A DNA stretch of 64,000 nt from Streptomyces sp. R21. GTDB taxonomy: Bacteria > Actinomycetota > Actinomycetes > Streptomycetales > Streptomycetaceae. The translations under genes were made by a program, and so were the position numbers. The stretch spans positions 682,001-746,000 of the forward strand of contig NZ_CP163435.1 of the NCBI RefSeq assembly GCF_041051975.1, given 5' to 3'. Below are positions 1 through 8,248 of the stretch, piece after piece. The notes under the pieces were generated by a model. The model was not told where the DNA came from. It ran no database searches and was given only the letters and a program-made list of their open reading frames with translations. The stretch's first letter is position 1. Each line of letters begins with the position of its first letter.

Positions 1-2
1 CG

Positions 3-737
3 CAGACGGGGATCGACGGCGCGGCCTCGCTCAGCGGCGACGGCAAGCAGATCAGCGTCATCTTCGGCGGCGGGACCGGCTCGACCGCCGTGACGGTCAA
101 CGGACTTGGCTCCCTGTCCGCCTTCGGCAGCAAGGTGCACGTCAAGCTGGAGTACACGCCGTCGAAGGGCCGGACCACGGCCGTCGCCAACCCGTTCACG
201 ATCTCCGAGTCCGACTACACGGTCTCGAACGGCTCCATCACGGTCCCCGTCGCCATGAACGCCTCCGACGGCTACCACCTGGTCGTCACCCCCAGCGGCA
301 CCTCGACCTCGCTGGCCGGGCGCTACCAGATCACCAACAAGAACAGCGGCCTCGCCCTGGACACCCAGAACGCCGGTACGGCCCAGGGCACTGCCGTCGT
401 CCAGTCGACGTCGACCACCGGCACGGACCAGAACTGGACCCTGACGTCCGCGGGTTCCGGCCTCTACAAGATCGTCAACCAGAAGAGCGGACTGCTGCTC
501 GGCATCACCAACGCCGGAACCGGCGACGGCGGCACCGCCCTGATCTGGGGCGACAACGGCACCGCCGACCACCTGTGGCAGCTCATCCCCGCAGGCAGCG
601 GCTCCTACAAGATCGCCAACTACAACAGCGGCCTCCTCCTCGGCGTCACCGACATGAGCACCTCCCCCGGCGCCCAGGTCCTCCAGTGGACCGACAACGG
701 CACGGCGGACCATCTCTGGACGCTGACATCTCGGTGA
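3..737 (+). CDS. Secreted carbohydrate-active enzyme, C-terminal part with ricin-type CBM13 domain (5' end outside window)
   Basis: The reading frame is open from the first bases of the window, so the protein is cut at its N-terminus; about 244 residues are visible. The last 135 residues form a ricin-type beta-trefoil (CBM13-like) lectin domain with three repeats. Each repeat begins like YQITNKNSG, YKIVNQKSG or YKIANYNSG and ends in the typical Q/H-x-W motif (QNWTL, HLWQL, HLWTL). The preceding roughly 100 residues are beta-rich and resemble the accessory sandwich found at the end of secreted glycoside hydrolases. CBM13 modules anchor secreted hydrolases to plant polysaccharides. The catalytic domain lies upstream, so the substrate cannot be named. 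A strong hairpin follows the stop codon. Confidence 0.85.
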   Translation, partial: QTGIDGAASLSGDGKQISVIFGGGTGSTAVTVNGLGSLSAFGSKVHVKLEYTPSKGRTTAVANPFTISESDYTVSNGSITVPVAMNASDGYHLVVTPSGTSTSLAGRYQITNKNSGLALDTQNAGTAQGTAVVQSTSTTGTDQNWTLTSAGSGLYKIVNQKSGLLLGITNAGTGDGGTALIWGDNGTADHLWQLIPAGSGSYKIANYNSGLLLGVTDMSTSPGAQVLQWTDNGTADHLWTLTSR

Positions 738-770
738 CAGCACCGAAGTCACACACTGCTCAGTGAGTCC

Positions 771-802
771 GAGGCCCGGGAGCTATCACGCTCCCGGGCC
801 TC
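771..802 (+). terminator. Strong hairpin terminator after the CBM13 enzyme
   Basis: A perfect 12-bp inverted repeat, GAGGCCCGGGAG (771-782) and CTCCCGGGCCTC (791-802), is separated by 8 bases that can close by one further C-G pair. It starts 33 bases after the stop codon and lacks a T-run, as is usual for Streptomyces terminators. It also faces the broken dehydrogenase gene transcribed toward it. Confidence 0.8.
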
Positions 803-931
803 AGTTGCGTTGGCATCCCGAGCGTCGGCCTGCGTGTCACTGCTCCATAGCGGTGGCCGTCCCGTCTCGCTAGCCCCTCCCACCACACCAGCAACGAACA
901 TCAGCTGGACTACTAGGGGCCGGTGAGCCTG

Positions 932-1493
932 TCACCAGGGCACTGTTCCACCGTCATCGATATTGGACGGTGACGGCGTTGAGGAAGGTCTTGGACGCCA
1001 AGTACGCAGCGGGAACCGGGCCCATGCCGATGCCGGGCGTGGTCTGCAGGGTGAGCGAGCCGACGCTGCTGGACATGTTCACGATCCGCGGCGATGCCGA
1101 GCCGCGCAGCATGGGCAGCATCGCGTTGGTGACGCGCACGACCCCGATCACGTTGGTTTCCACGACGACTCGTACGGTCGCGGGATCGACCGTGGTGGGC
1201 GTCTGCGGCATACCACCAGTGATCGCGGCGTTGTTGACCAGGACGTCGAGCCCTCCGACGCGGTCGGCGACCAGCTCGGCCGCGGCGGCCACACTTGCGT
1301 CGTCTGCCACGTCGAGCGGAACGCCGAACGCATCGGTCCCGGCCGCGCGCAGCTTCTCCACCGCGGTGTCGCGGCGCTGTTGATCCCGCGCGCCCACGCC
1401 GACTCGCCAGCCGAGGGCGCCCAGGCCCGCCGCGATCTCGTATCCGATTCCTTTGTTCGCACCGGTCACCAGCGCGATCGTCTGTTCACTCAT
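932..1493 (-). pseudogene. Short-chain dehydrogenase/reductase with internal deletion and frameshift
   Basis: From the ATG at 1493 the frame encodes a normal SDR N-terminus: the cofactor motif TGANKGIGYEIA, the NNAAI motif, and the catalytic S-Y-K region (NMSSSVGS and AAYLASK). It then stops after about 179 residues at 954. Real members of this family run to about 230-240 residues. Directly after the premature stop, in another frame, the sequence reads DDGGTVPW followed by a stop at 932-934. That is the characteristic C-terminus of this SDR group. The simplest reading is an internal deletion of roughly 50 codons that also shifted the frame. The lost segment includes part of the substrate loop, so the product is probably inactive. 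The gene is divergent from a LysR regulator, the usual arrangement for a regulator and its target. Confidence 0.75.
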
Positions 1494-1549
1494 GTCATCA
1501 ATCGTGGTGCGGACTCGGGTGGGACGTCCAAGACCGACTGGGTGGGCGG

Positions 1550-1568
1550 CGATACCGCACGGATATCG
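1550..1568. promoter_or_regulatory. Candidate LysR-type binding box
   Basis: CGATA and TATCG form an inverted repeat separated by 9 bases in the short region between the divergent SDR and LysR genes. LysR proteins typically recognise an A/T-rich dyad of the T-N11-A form near their own promoter. The position and symmetry fit; binding is inferred. Confidence 0.5.
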
Positions 1569-1598
1569 GTCGTGGTGAGCGCCGGATACGATGACGCG

Positions 1599-2438
1599 GT
1601 GGAGACGCGAGAGTTGCGATACTTCGTCGCCGTCGCGGAGGAGTTGCACTTCGGGCGGGCGGCGCAGCGGCTCGCCATGGCGCAACCACCGCTGTCGCGG
1701 GCGATCCAGCAGCTCGAGCGGCGGCTCGGAGTCGTTCTGCTGCACCGCACTGCTCGCACAGTCACCTTGACCGAGGCCGGGTCGGTGCTTCTGCTGGAGG
1801 CCCGGGCCGCACTCGACGCGGTCGAAGCCGCCGAGCGCCGCACCCGCCGCGCAGCTGCCGAATCGCCCGGTGTGGTGCTGGCCACGAAAGCCGGAGCGTC
1901 CAGCGAACTGTTGTCGAAGCTGCTGGACGCCTACGCCGCCGAGCCCGGCGCGGTCGCCGTCGAGGTGATGCTGTGCGGGCCCGGCGAGCAGGAAAGGCTG
2001 CTGCGCGACGGGCGTGCCGACGTTGCTCTGCTCCAGCGGCCCTTCGACACGACGTCCGGACTCGACACCGAGGACCTGCACACCGAACAGCAGGTCGTGG
2101 TCCTGCCCGCCGGGCACCCCCTGGCCAACCGACCCCATATGTCGATAGCCGAGGTCACCACCCTGACGGACCTGCCCCTGCCGCGCTGGCCTCGACGGGG
2201 CGGGGGCTATCCCGACGGACTTGGCCCGCAAGTGCGCGACCACACCCAGCTGTTCCAGCTGATCGCGCTCGGACGGGCCTGCGCGGTCGTGCCCGAGTCC
2301 CTCCGAACCCACCTGCGCGACGATCATGCAACGGTGCCGGTGCCGGACGCACCGACTGTCACGACCGTCATCGCCTGGCCACCACACAGCAGATCCAAAG
2401 CCGTCGCCGACCTGGTCCGCACCGCGACACGCCTCTAG
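1599..2438 (+). CDS. LysR family transcriptional regulator
   Basis: A 279-residue regulator begins at GTG 1599 (VETRELRYFVAVAEELHFGRA). This is the canonical LysR start, in which the winged helix-turn-helix begins at about residue 3. The helix-turn-helix spans residues 3-60 (RAAQRLAMAQPPLSRAIQQLE), followed by a coiled linker and a periplasmic-binding-protein-like effector domain at about 90-279. The length is slightly short for the family but the fold appears complete. It is divergent from the broken SDR gene, and a dyad lies in the 105-bp gap. It probably regulated that dehydrogenase and itself. With the SDR damaged, it may now be an orphan or act elsewhere. The effector is unknown. Confidence 0.9.
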   Translation: METRELRYFVAVAEELHFGRAAQRLAMAQPPLSRAIQQLERRLGVVLLHRTARTVTLTEAGSVLLLEARAALDAVEAAERRTRRAAAESPGVVLATKAGASSELLSKLLDAYAAEPGAVAVEVMLCGPGEQERLLRDGRADVALLQRPFDTTSGLDTEDLHTEQQVVVLPAGHPLANRPHMSIAEVTTLTDLPLPRWPRRGGGYPDGLGPQVRDHTQLFQLIALGRACAVVPESLRTHLRDDHATVPVPDAPTVTTVIAWPPHSRSKAVADLVRTATRL

Positions 2439-2515
2439 CCAACGGCAAGAGCGGGCAGCCAGAGGACTGGTGTGAATCGTGGGTGCCAAACCCCCTACCG
2501 TGATCGACTGGAGTA

Positions 2516-3124
2516 CTAGGCCCGGCTGACGCCCTCGTGGACCAAGCCGGCGATGTGGGTGGTCACCGTGTCGAGGATATCGCTCCATGCGGATTCGTCG
2601 CCGAGCACGAGGTAGTTGAGGGTCAGCCCATCGGTCATAGCCGCCAGGTAGCGAGCCAACACCGAGGCGGGGACGGCGAGTTGATGGTTCATGGTCCGGC
2701 ACAGCTGGTCGATGAGCTCGGCGTAGGCGGCGCCGTACAACTCGTACTGCCGTCGGGCCAGGTGCTCGAAACCCGGCTCGCGCAGGGCGTACTGGGTGAG
2801 TTCGTAGGTGAGCATGTGCTCGTCGGGATGGCTACGGACATGGTTCCAGTACGCCTGGAAACCGGCCCGGACGGTCTCGACGAGCGTGGCTCTGGGACGC
2901 AGGACTTCCTTCACCACGCTCAGCGAGTGGTCGGTGAGGGTCGTGATGACGGCCTCGACCAAGGCCTGCTTGGAGTCGAAGCAGTAGTGGAAGACGCTGA
3001 GCGACACGCCCGCCTCAGCGGCGATGGACCGGGTCGTCGTCTTGGCGACGCCGTCCCGGGCCATCGCCCTGATCGCCGCTTCCGTCAGCTGTCTGCGCCG
3101 CTCGGCCGACGGCATGCGTGCCAT
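2516..3124 (-). CDS. TetR/AcrR family transcriptional regulator
   Basis: A 202-residue TetR-type repressor. The N-terminal helix-turn-helix (residues 8-55) contains RRRQLTEAAIRAMARDGV and the recognition region AEAGVSLSVFHYCF. The rest is helical ligand-binding domain of the BetI/TetR_C_6-like kind. It lies 27 bp downstream of, and on the same strand as, the secreted dipeptidase gene, so the two are probably cotranscribed and the repressor may control that transcript. No clear palindromic operator is visible in front of either gene. The ligand is unknown. Confidence 0.9.
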   Translation of the reverse strand: MARMPSAERRRQLTEAAIRAMARDGVAKTTTRSIAAEAGVSLSVFHYCFDSKQALVEAVITTLTDHSLSVVKEVLRPRATLVETVRAGFQAYWNHVRSHPDEHMLTYELTQYALREPGFEHLARRQYELYGAAYAELIDQLCRTMNHQLAVPASVLARYLAAMTDGLTLNYLVLGDESAWSDILDTVTTHIAGLVHEGVSRA

Positions 3125-3151
3125 GTGTGTCCTCGGGTGTGGTGACGGACC

Positions 3152-5269
3152 TCAGGCGCTGTGGACGCCCACTTCGTAGAGCGAGTATCCCCAGTCGGTG
3201 CCTCGGTCGAGGCCGTGGACCCGGACGTAGCGGGCGGGTGTGCCGGTGAAACGGGCAGTGTCCAGACCGCCGTCGCCGGACGTGGTGGACCAGACGGTCT
3301 GCCAGTTGGTGCCGTCGGTGGAGAGTTCGATGCGGTACGCCGTGCCGTACGCGCGCTCCCAGTCCATTGTGACCCGGCTGACGAGGTTGGTGGCGCCCAG
3401 GTCGACCTGCCACCACTGGTCGTCGCTCCAGTCGCTGGCCCAGCGGGTGCCGTCGTCGCCGTCGGCGGCCCGGCCCGGCTGGTAGCTGGTGAACGGGTTC
3501 CACTCGGACGAACTGGCGGTGGCCGTCGCGCCCTTGGCGAGGTTCACCGATGCCTGGTGTCGCTCGGTCGCTCCCCAGGTGTCGAGATAGGACTCGGCGC
3601 CCCGCATCAGGTCATTCACCACGTCCTGGCCGCCGACGAGCCGGATGTCCTCGATCCAGTCGGGGATCATGCCGACGTGTGCGGCACCGTCCGTGTTGAA
3701 GTCGAAGGTGCGATCACCGGTGGTCTGTTTGTCGATGACCGAGCCGCCGTCGGCACTCTTGAAGGGATACGTGACCTTGTTGGCGGCGTCGGCGCCGCGC
3801 GGGGCGGGGTGGTCGCCGATGCCGTTGAAGTCGGTGCCGTAGCCGTAGCCCACGTGGTATTTGTCGCGCAGCGCGTCCGTCCGCTTGGCCTCCGCGGCGA
3901 ACCCCTCGGAGCCGTGCATGTACTGGGCGACGAAGCCGCCGAGAGAGTAGACGCGCTCCGTCCAGTTCAGGTCCATCCAGCTGTGCGAGGAGAGCACGCC
4001 GGGGTAGGACGCGGCCTCGAGGATGTCCAGTGTCTGGCCGACCGCCTTGACGCCCATGTGGTCGATCTCCAGCATCATCTTGCGTTTCATCATGCCGCGC
4101 ACGGCGTACTCACCGAGGTCGGTGAGCCCGCGCTTGTTGCATTGAGCATCACTGTCGTACGAGGGAACGTCCACGCCCGCCGGCAGGTCCTTCTCCGCCG
4201 CGGAAGAGGCGGTGCCGATGGGGTTGTCGTGCTGGGGGCCGGTGCACTTCTCGGTCTGCCAGAAGGTGCCGGTCGACAGGAACTGGCCGACGTTGATGGC
4301 CGTTCCGAGGCCGCCCGAGTCGAAGCGGACGCCGCACAGCGCGTTGTCGAACTTGTGGCACAGGAACATGGAGCGCACGCCGAGGGCGTAGAGCTCGTCC
4401 AGTCCCTTGTCGATGTCGGCCTTGCTGCACTGCGGGATGTCCAGGATCTGCTTGCAGCCGAACGGCTCGGAGGTCTCGACGCCGAGGATGACGGCCAGCT
4501 TGCCTTCCTTGATCACCTCACGGGCCTGCGCGGTGTCGGTGACGATCCGGAACCAGCCCTTTCCGGTTCCGCCGTACATCTTGTCGATGTAGGCCTGGAG
4601 TTCATACGTGAGCTTCGCCTGCAGCCGGATCGACGTCATCTCGTCGCAGCTGCGGTCCTTGAAGGGGTAGACCGAGCAGATCATGCCGTTGGTGACCAGG
4701 TCGTTGACCAGCACCCGCTGTCCGCCGCGCCAGGCCCGCTCCACCCAGGCGTAGTAGTTCGCCTGATGGGTCATGGAGTCGTACGCGGGCCAGTCCTTGA
4801 ACGTCGGCCAGCCGACCGGGTCGTGCCTGCCATCGCCGCCGTGGGTGATGTAGTCGAAGATCGCGAGAGTGCCGTCGGGGTAGTGCTCGGGACAGTCCTT
4901 GAGCGCGTCGGCGACCCCGGCCTCGGAGAACACCTTGCCGCAGATCAGCCGCCCCCCGAAGGCCTCGTTCGAGAACAGGTGGTTGTGCGCGTCGACGAAC
5001 CCGCGCACGTCGCCTGCGGAGTCGGTGCCGGTGAACGGCTCCCCGGTGACGTTGATCTGGGCGTCCGGGGCCGGGCGCGCGGCCGGGATCCACCAGTCGT
5101 TGCCGGCCGCGGAACTCGGCGTGGGGCCGAGGACCACGGACAGGAAGAGAAGAAGCAGCGACACCATGGTGACGTTCTTGCGTCTGCGGTACGAGCGTCG
5201 ATTCGGTGTCACGGCCCACGTCCCTCGGTCGGCGGGATGGCGCGGTCGGCTGACCCATTTGATTGTCAT
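3152..5269 (-). CDS. Secreted M19-like dipeptidase/amidohydrolase with C-terminal F5/8 type C (discoidin) domain
   Basis: A protein of up to 705 residues with an arginine-rich N-terminus and hydrophobic core (VSLLLLFLSVVLG) ending in SSAAG, a Sec-type signal peptide. An internal GTG at 5212 would give a more compact signal peptide and is an equally good start. The central part contains DAHNHLF near the N-terminus, a segment LEIDHMGVKAVGQTLDILEA followed by SSHS, and GYGTDFNGIG. These order like the metal-binding motifs of the renal dipeptidase (M19) fold of the amidohydrolase superfamily. The last 135 residues form an F5/8 type C galactose-binding-like domain (starting NLAKGATATASSSEW, with WWQVDLG). 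It is probably an extracellular hydrolase tethered to glycan; the substrate is not predictable. A TetR gene follows 27 bp downstream. Confidence 0.8.
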   Translation of the reverse strand: MTIKWVSRPRHPADRGTWAVTPNRRSYRRRKNVTMVSLLLLFLSVVLGPTPSSAAGNDWWIPAARPAPDAQINVTGEPFTGTDSAGDVRGFVDAHNHLFSNEAFGGRLICGKVFSEAGVADALKDCPEHYPDGTLAIFDYITHGGDGRHDPVGWPTFKDWPAYDSMTHQANYYAWVERAWRGGQRVLVNDLVTNGMICSVYPFKDRSCDEMTSIRLQAKLTYELQAYIDKMYGGTGKGWFRIVTDTAQAREVIKEGKLAVILGVETSEPFGCKQILDIPQCSKADIDKGLDELYALGVRSMFLCHKFDNALCGVRFDSGGLGTAINVGQFLSTGTFWQTEKCTGPQHDNPIGTASSAAEKDLPAGVDVPSYDSDAQCNKRGLTDLGEYAVRGMMKRKMMLEIDHMGVKAVGQTLDILEAASYPGVLSSHSWMDLNWTERVYSLGGFVAQYMHGSEGFAAEAKRTDALRDKYHVGYGYGTDFNGIGDHPAPRGADAANKVTYPFKSADGGSVIDKQTTGDRTFDFNTDGAAHVGMIPDWIEDIRLVGGQDVVNDLMRGAESYLDTWGATERHQASVNLAKGATATASSSEWNPFTSYQPGRAADGDDGTRWASDWSDDQWWQVDLGATNLVSRVTMDWERAYGTAYRIELSTDGTNWQTVWSTTSGDGGLDTARFTGTPARYVRVHGLDRGTDWGYSLYEVGVHSA

Positions 5270-5517
5270 GAACCGCGCAAGTTATGGGACGAGGATCGAC
5301 GCGGACATCTTCCGAGTCAAGAGTCCGGGACGCTTGACCTGATAGCGCGAAGGAGGCCAGCTCTGACCGCGGCGAGGTGTGCCAGGCTGCGCTCCCTCCT
5401 CGCCCGCCGCAGAGTCCATGCCCTGGGGCCCCTAGCTTCGCTCTTGTCCCTCCGCTCTGGTCCTGCGCGGCTGGCTGCTCGGTGGCCGGGACATGGAACG
5501 GCCATCGCGGGATTCCC

Positions 5518-5752
5518 CGAGCCTTCGCACCGTTGCGGACCTTGCCTGTCGCGACCGCACGGCGGCCGGAGGAGACGTTGCGGGCGTGGCTGCTGCACCA
5601 GGGCAGGCGGAACGAGGTGGCGGCGGCGTTGTTCGTCCACCCCCCAGCCAGTCCGGTACCGCATGCCGCAGCTGCGGGAGCTGTTTCCGGATCTCGCATC
5701 GCCACACCGGGTCCTTGAACTGACGCTGGCGGTCGGTCTTCGGGTCAGCTGA
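5518..5752 (+). pseudogene. Remnant of a PucR/CdaR-type regulator C-terminus, frameshifted
   Basis: Two adjoining frames together encode the C-terminal helix-turn-helix of PucR-family activators: PEETLRAWLLHQGRRNEVAAALFVHP in the first frame (5521 onward), then VRYRM-QLRELFPDL and RVLELTLAVGL in the second, ending at 5752. The two are joined by a run of six C at 5640-5645, and removing one C restores a continuous frame. Nothing upstream resembles the rest of a PucR protein, so this is a truncated fragment, and the frameshift could be decay or a sequencing error. It marks the scar of a lost regulator gene. Confidence 0.7.
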
Positions 5753-6066
5753 CGTGTACTTCGACCGTCCACGACCAGTCCGCGAGCGGTCCAGGAATCG
5801 TGCCTCGGGAAGCCCCCCGGGGGCGCCGTCCTGGCACGAGCTGACCCACGGGCGCGCGGCGGGCTGCAGCTGGGTGACCGGCGGGCGGCCAGGCCGGTTC
5901 ACCAGGGGCAGGAGGCCGGGTCGCTCGTGCCGGGGACCACCGTGGTTATGCGACGGCCTCGTGCCTCCCTTCCGACAGGCCGGCCGGACGACCGACCGGG
6001 CCGGCCAGGCACACCGCACGAGGGATGATGGGGACGGAATGACGGAACGCGAGGTCAGGAGCGTCC
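5753..6066. other. Intergenic stretch with nothing recognised
   Basis: About 310 GC-rich bases between the PucR remnant and the thioredoxin-like gene. Open frames here lack coding character. An AGGAG at 6056-6060 serves the following gene as ribosome binding site. I see no RNA, repeat or clear promoter. Confidence 0.4.
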
Positions 6067-6405
6067 ATGGCGAAGCGGGTTCACCAACCCCGTGAGGACG
6101 CCGAGTTCGATTTCATCCTCGGGATGAGCGGAGTCCCGGTCCTCGCATACTTCACCGGGACATGGCCCAAGGCAATCGAGCCCTGCCGGGCGATGGACCT
6201 CGTCGTGGGTGGCATCGCCGACGAGTACACGGGCCGCCTGACAGCCGTCCGCACCGACATCACGCGCTGTCCGGCCGCAACCGAGCGATACGGGATCACC
6301 GGAGCCCCGTCCTACGTCCTGCTGAAGGAGGGAGAGGCGGTGGCGCGCGCCACGGGGCCCATGACCATCGCCGAGATACGGAAGTTCCTGGACGGCCACC
6401 TCTGA
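6067..6405 (+). CDS. Thioredoxin-fold protein lacking the CxxC active site
   Basis: A 112-residue protein starting at ATG 6067 behind AGGAG. The pattern is thioredoxin-like: a central strand PVLAYFTGTW, a helix after the active-site position, a second strand LTAVRTDI, the conserved G-A-P of the cis-proline loop (residues 79-81), the strand SYVLLKEGE and a C-terminal helix. At the active-site position, however, the sequence is W33-PKAIEP-C40 instead of WCGPC. Only one cysteine remains there, and a second cysteine (C68) sits elsewhere. Dithiol oxidoreductase activity by the classical mechanism is therefore unlikely; a monothiol or binding role is possible. There is no signal peptide, so it is cytoplasmic. 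Confidence 0.75.
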   Translation: MAKRVHQPREDAEFDFILGMSGVPVLAYFTGTWPKAIEPCRAMDLVVGGIADEYTGRLTAVRTDITRCPAATERYGITGAPSYVLLKEGEAVARATGPMTIAEIRKFLDGHL

Positions 6406-6718
6406 ACGGCCGCTGCGGCACGTGGCGGCTGAGACACCTTCACAGGTCACATAACGCCGTCGAGGACGGTGCCTGGCGGGAGCATGGTGAGCCCCGCGAG
6501 GGCGAGATCCATCCACACGGCCGTGACATCCCGGCCGGATCGGGCCTGAAGGCGGACGGTGTCCTCGTATCGCCATATGACAGTTCGATGGGCAGTGCGC
6601 CAGGCATCACGGACGCGGCAGATAGTCGGACGGTTCGGGCGGCTTACCGAGGCGCCGACGGTCGGCCTGTCGAGGCCGAACTCGACAGGGTCCCGCTGGA
6701 TGGAAAGCCGGAATCGCC
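6406..6718. other. Region without a confidently called gene
   Basis: About 310 bases between the convergent thioredoxin-like gene and a small membrane-protein gene. A minus-strand frame ending at 6447 is open here and encodes a hydrophilic stretch (RPTICRVRDAWRTAHRTVIWR and beyond). It has no good start within the gap and its codon bias is weak. It may be a decayed gene end; I do not call it. Confidence 0.35.
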
Positions 6719-7030
6719 TTACCCGACCGCCGACTTGGCTTGGCGTGCCAGGCGGAACATGACCTGCGCGTAGGCGGTGGTCGTTGCCGCGATGATCGTC
6801 GGAATGACCGCGAGCGCGAGTATGCCCACCAGTGCGTGGGTGTCTTCGGCGTGCCTGCCGAATCCCTGGTCGTTGTTCTTCAGCAGCCGGTAGCCGAACC
6901 ATGCCCACATCGCCAGCGACAGGACCATCCACCCGACCGACCACTTCTCGATCCGATGCCCGTCCCGGCGGAACTGTTCCATGTCGACTGCCATCTCCGG
7001 CTCCCCTGCAACTTGGTGATCAGTGGTCAT
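6719..7030 (-). CDS. Small two-TM membrane protein of unknown function
   Basis: 103 residues if translation begins at ATG 7030, which overlaps the stop of the upstream small frame in an ATGA arrangement. An alternative ATG at 6994 has a better ribosome site (AGGGGAG six bases ahead) and gives 91 residues. Two hydrophobic segments are visible, WSVGWMVLSLAMWAWFGY and a second from ALVGILALAVIPT to about TTAYA, joined by a charged loop. The C-terminus RLARQAKSAVG is basic and probably cytoplasmic. I do not recognise a family. Confidence 0.6.
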   Translation of the reverse strand: MTTDHQVAGEPEMAVDMEQFRRDGHRIEKWSVGWMVLSLAMWAWFGYRLLKNNDQGFGRHAEDTHALVGILALAVIPTIIAATTTAYAQVMFRLARQAKSAVG

Positions 7031-7191
7031 TGTTCATCACAACGCGCACGTGACCCAACGTTCCATGCCAGCCCGGTCAGCCGTACGGGGCGCCCCGTGC
7101 CAATTGCATCTGTCGGGTCCCACTCCTTCGGGACGCCCACGTCCCAGAGACCCCGTTTCAGCACGTACTCCAGCCGCCCCAGCGCTGTCAT
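7027..7191 (-). CDS. Small hypothetical protein, possibly the 3' remnant of a longer gene
   Basis: A 54-residue frame from ATG 7191 to the stop at 7027-7029, with Streptomyces-like codon bias. The frame continues open for about 85 bases upstream without a start codon, so it may be the tail of a larger decayed gene. The product is hydrophilic with an internal motif GLWDVGVPKEWDP. The stop overlaps the ATG of the next gene (ATGA), suggesting translational coupling. There is no clear Shine-Dalgarno. I do not recognise it. Confidence 0.4.
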   Translation of the reverse strand: MTALGRLEYVLKRGLWDVGVPKEWDPTDAIGTGRPVRLTGLAWNVGSRARCDEQ

Positions 7192-7391
7192 GGCCGCCAG
7201 GTCTTCGTCCGTCCGCTCCCCCGCAGGAGAAGGCCCTGTCCGGTCACGCGCGCGGGAGGACCGCTGGTCATGTGGGCCTCACTCGGTCGGGCAACGGGCC
7301 ACCTGAATACGGAGATTGACGTCGGCGTCAGACCTCTTGACGCGATTGGTTCAGACCTTTAACGTCACCGCACAGAAGTGGGGTTCATAAG

Positions 7392-7406
7392 TGAACTCAG
7401 AGTTCA
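7392..7406. promoter_or_regulatory. Perfect palindromic operator candidate upstream of the alginate lyase
   Basis: TGAACTC-A-GAGTTCA is a perfect 15-bp palindrome about 50 bases before the lyase start. A possible promoter (TTGACG at 7337 and TTTAAC at 7358) lies just upstream, so a bound protein would sit at or below the transcription start and act as a repressor. The cognate regulator is not obvious in the window. Confidence 0.5.
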
Positions 7407-7454
7407 TTCATGTGAATTCCACTTCCCTCTCCCCCACACCCGAAGGACGTCAAC

Positions 7455-8231
7455 ATGATCCGTTCCAGGGCATTCAGCGCAGCCACCGTCGCAGGCATAG
7501 TCGCCGCGGTGACCCTCCTCGGCACCTCCAGCGCAGGCGCGGCCGATCCGAACGTCGCGCCCGGCGGCAACTTCGACCTGTCCGTCTGGCAGTTGCAGGA
7601 ACCCGTGGGCTCCCCCGGCTCGCCGACCACCATCTCCTCCGCCCGCCTTCAGGGAGCGAACGGCTACCAGGACGCGTACTTCTACACCGACACCCGAGAC
7701 GGAGCCATGACGTTCTGGGCCCCCGAGAAGGGCGTCACCACCCCGAACTCCAACTACGCCCGCTCCGAGTTGCGGGAGATGAACCGCAGCGGCAGCGCGG
7801 CCGACTGGTCGCTGAGCGGGAGCCACCGGCTGAGTGCAACACTGCGCGTGGTCTCGGTGACGTCCAACGTGTGTGTCGGTCAGATCCACCTGGGCTCCGG
7901 CGGCTCGTCGACCAAGCCGCTGGTGGAGCTGTACTACCGCTCCAGCGGTGACATCGTCCTCGGCACCGAGAACTCTCCGGCGGGCGGCCAGACCCTGCAC
8001 ACGGTGGGACACGTGTCGGTCGGCAAGACATGGACCTACGCCATCGCCGTCTCCGGCGGCAACACCGTCGACCTGACCGTCAACGGCAGCACCACGCACT
8101 ACCCGATTCCGTCGTCCTTCTTCCCGTACAAGCAGTACTTCAAGGCCGGCTCCTACAACCAGTCGTCCTCCGACAGCACCACGAAGGGCGCACGGGTCGC
8201 CTTCTACGGGCTGAACGTCTCGCATGGCTGA
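7455..8231 (+). CDS. Secreted alginate lyase, polysaccharide lyase family 7
   Basis: A 258-residue enzyme with a Sec signal peptide (residues 1-29, ending TSSAGA-A). The mature part is a single PL7 beta-jelly-roll catalytic domain. The three signature strands are present: R-S-E-L-R-E at 103-108, Q-I-H at 143-145 and YFKAGSYNQ at 228-236. R103, Q143, H145 and Y234 occupy the catalytic positions. The family cleaves alginate (poly-mannuronate/guluronate) by beta-elimination, and the QIH variant is typically associated with guluronate-containing substrates. A ribosome site (AAGGA) precedes ATG 7455 and a palindromic operator candidate lies upstream. The next gene starts only 17 bases after the stop, although it encodes an aromatic hydroxylase. 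Confidence 0.92.
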   Translation: MIRSRAFSAATVAGIVAAVTLLGTSSAGAADPNVAPGGNFDLSVWQLQEPVGSPGSPTTISSARLQGANGYQDAYFYTDTRDGAMTFWAPEKGVTTPNSNYARSELREMNRSGSAADWSLSGSHRLSATLRVVSVTSNVCVGQIHLGSGGSSTKPLVELYYRSSGDIVLGTENSPAGGQTLHTVGHVSVGKTWTYAIAVSGGNTVDLTVNGSTTHYPIPSSFFPYKQYFKAGSYNQSSSDSTTKGARVAFYGLNVSHG

Positions 8232-8248
8232 CAGACCATAATGCCGGG

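Noticed and set aside
3161..5752. Very long plus-strand open frame antisense to the dipeptidase gene
   Set aside because: It is an artefact of high GC content; the minus strand has signal peptide, motifs and proper codon bias. Only its last part (5646-5752) carries real similarity (PucR remnant).
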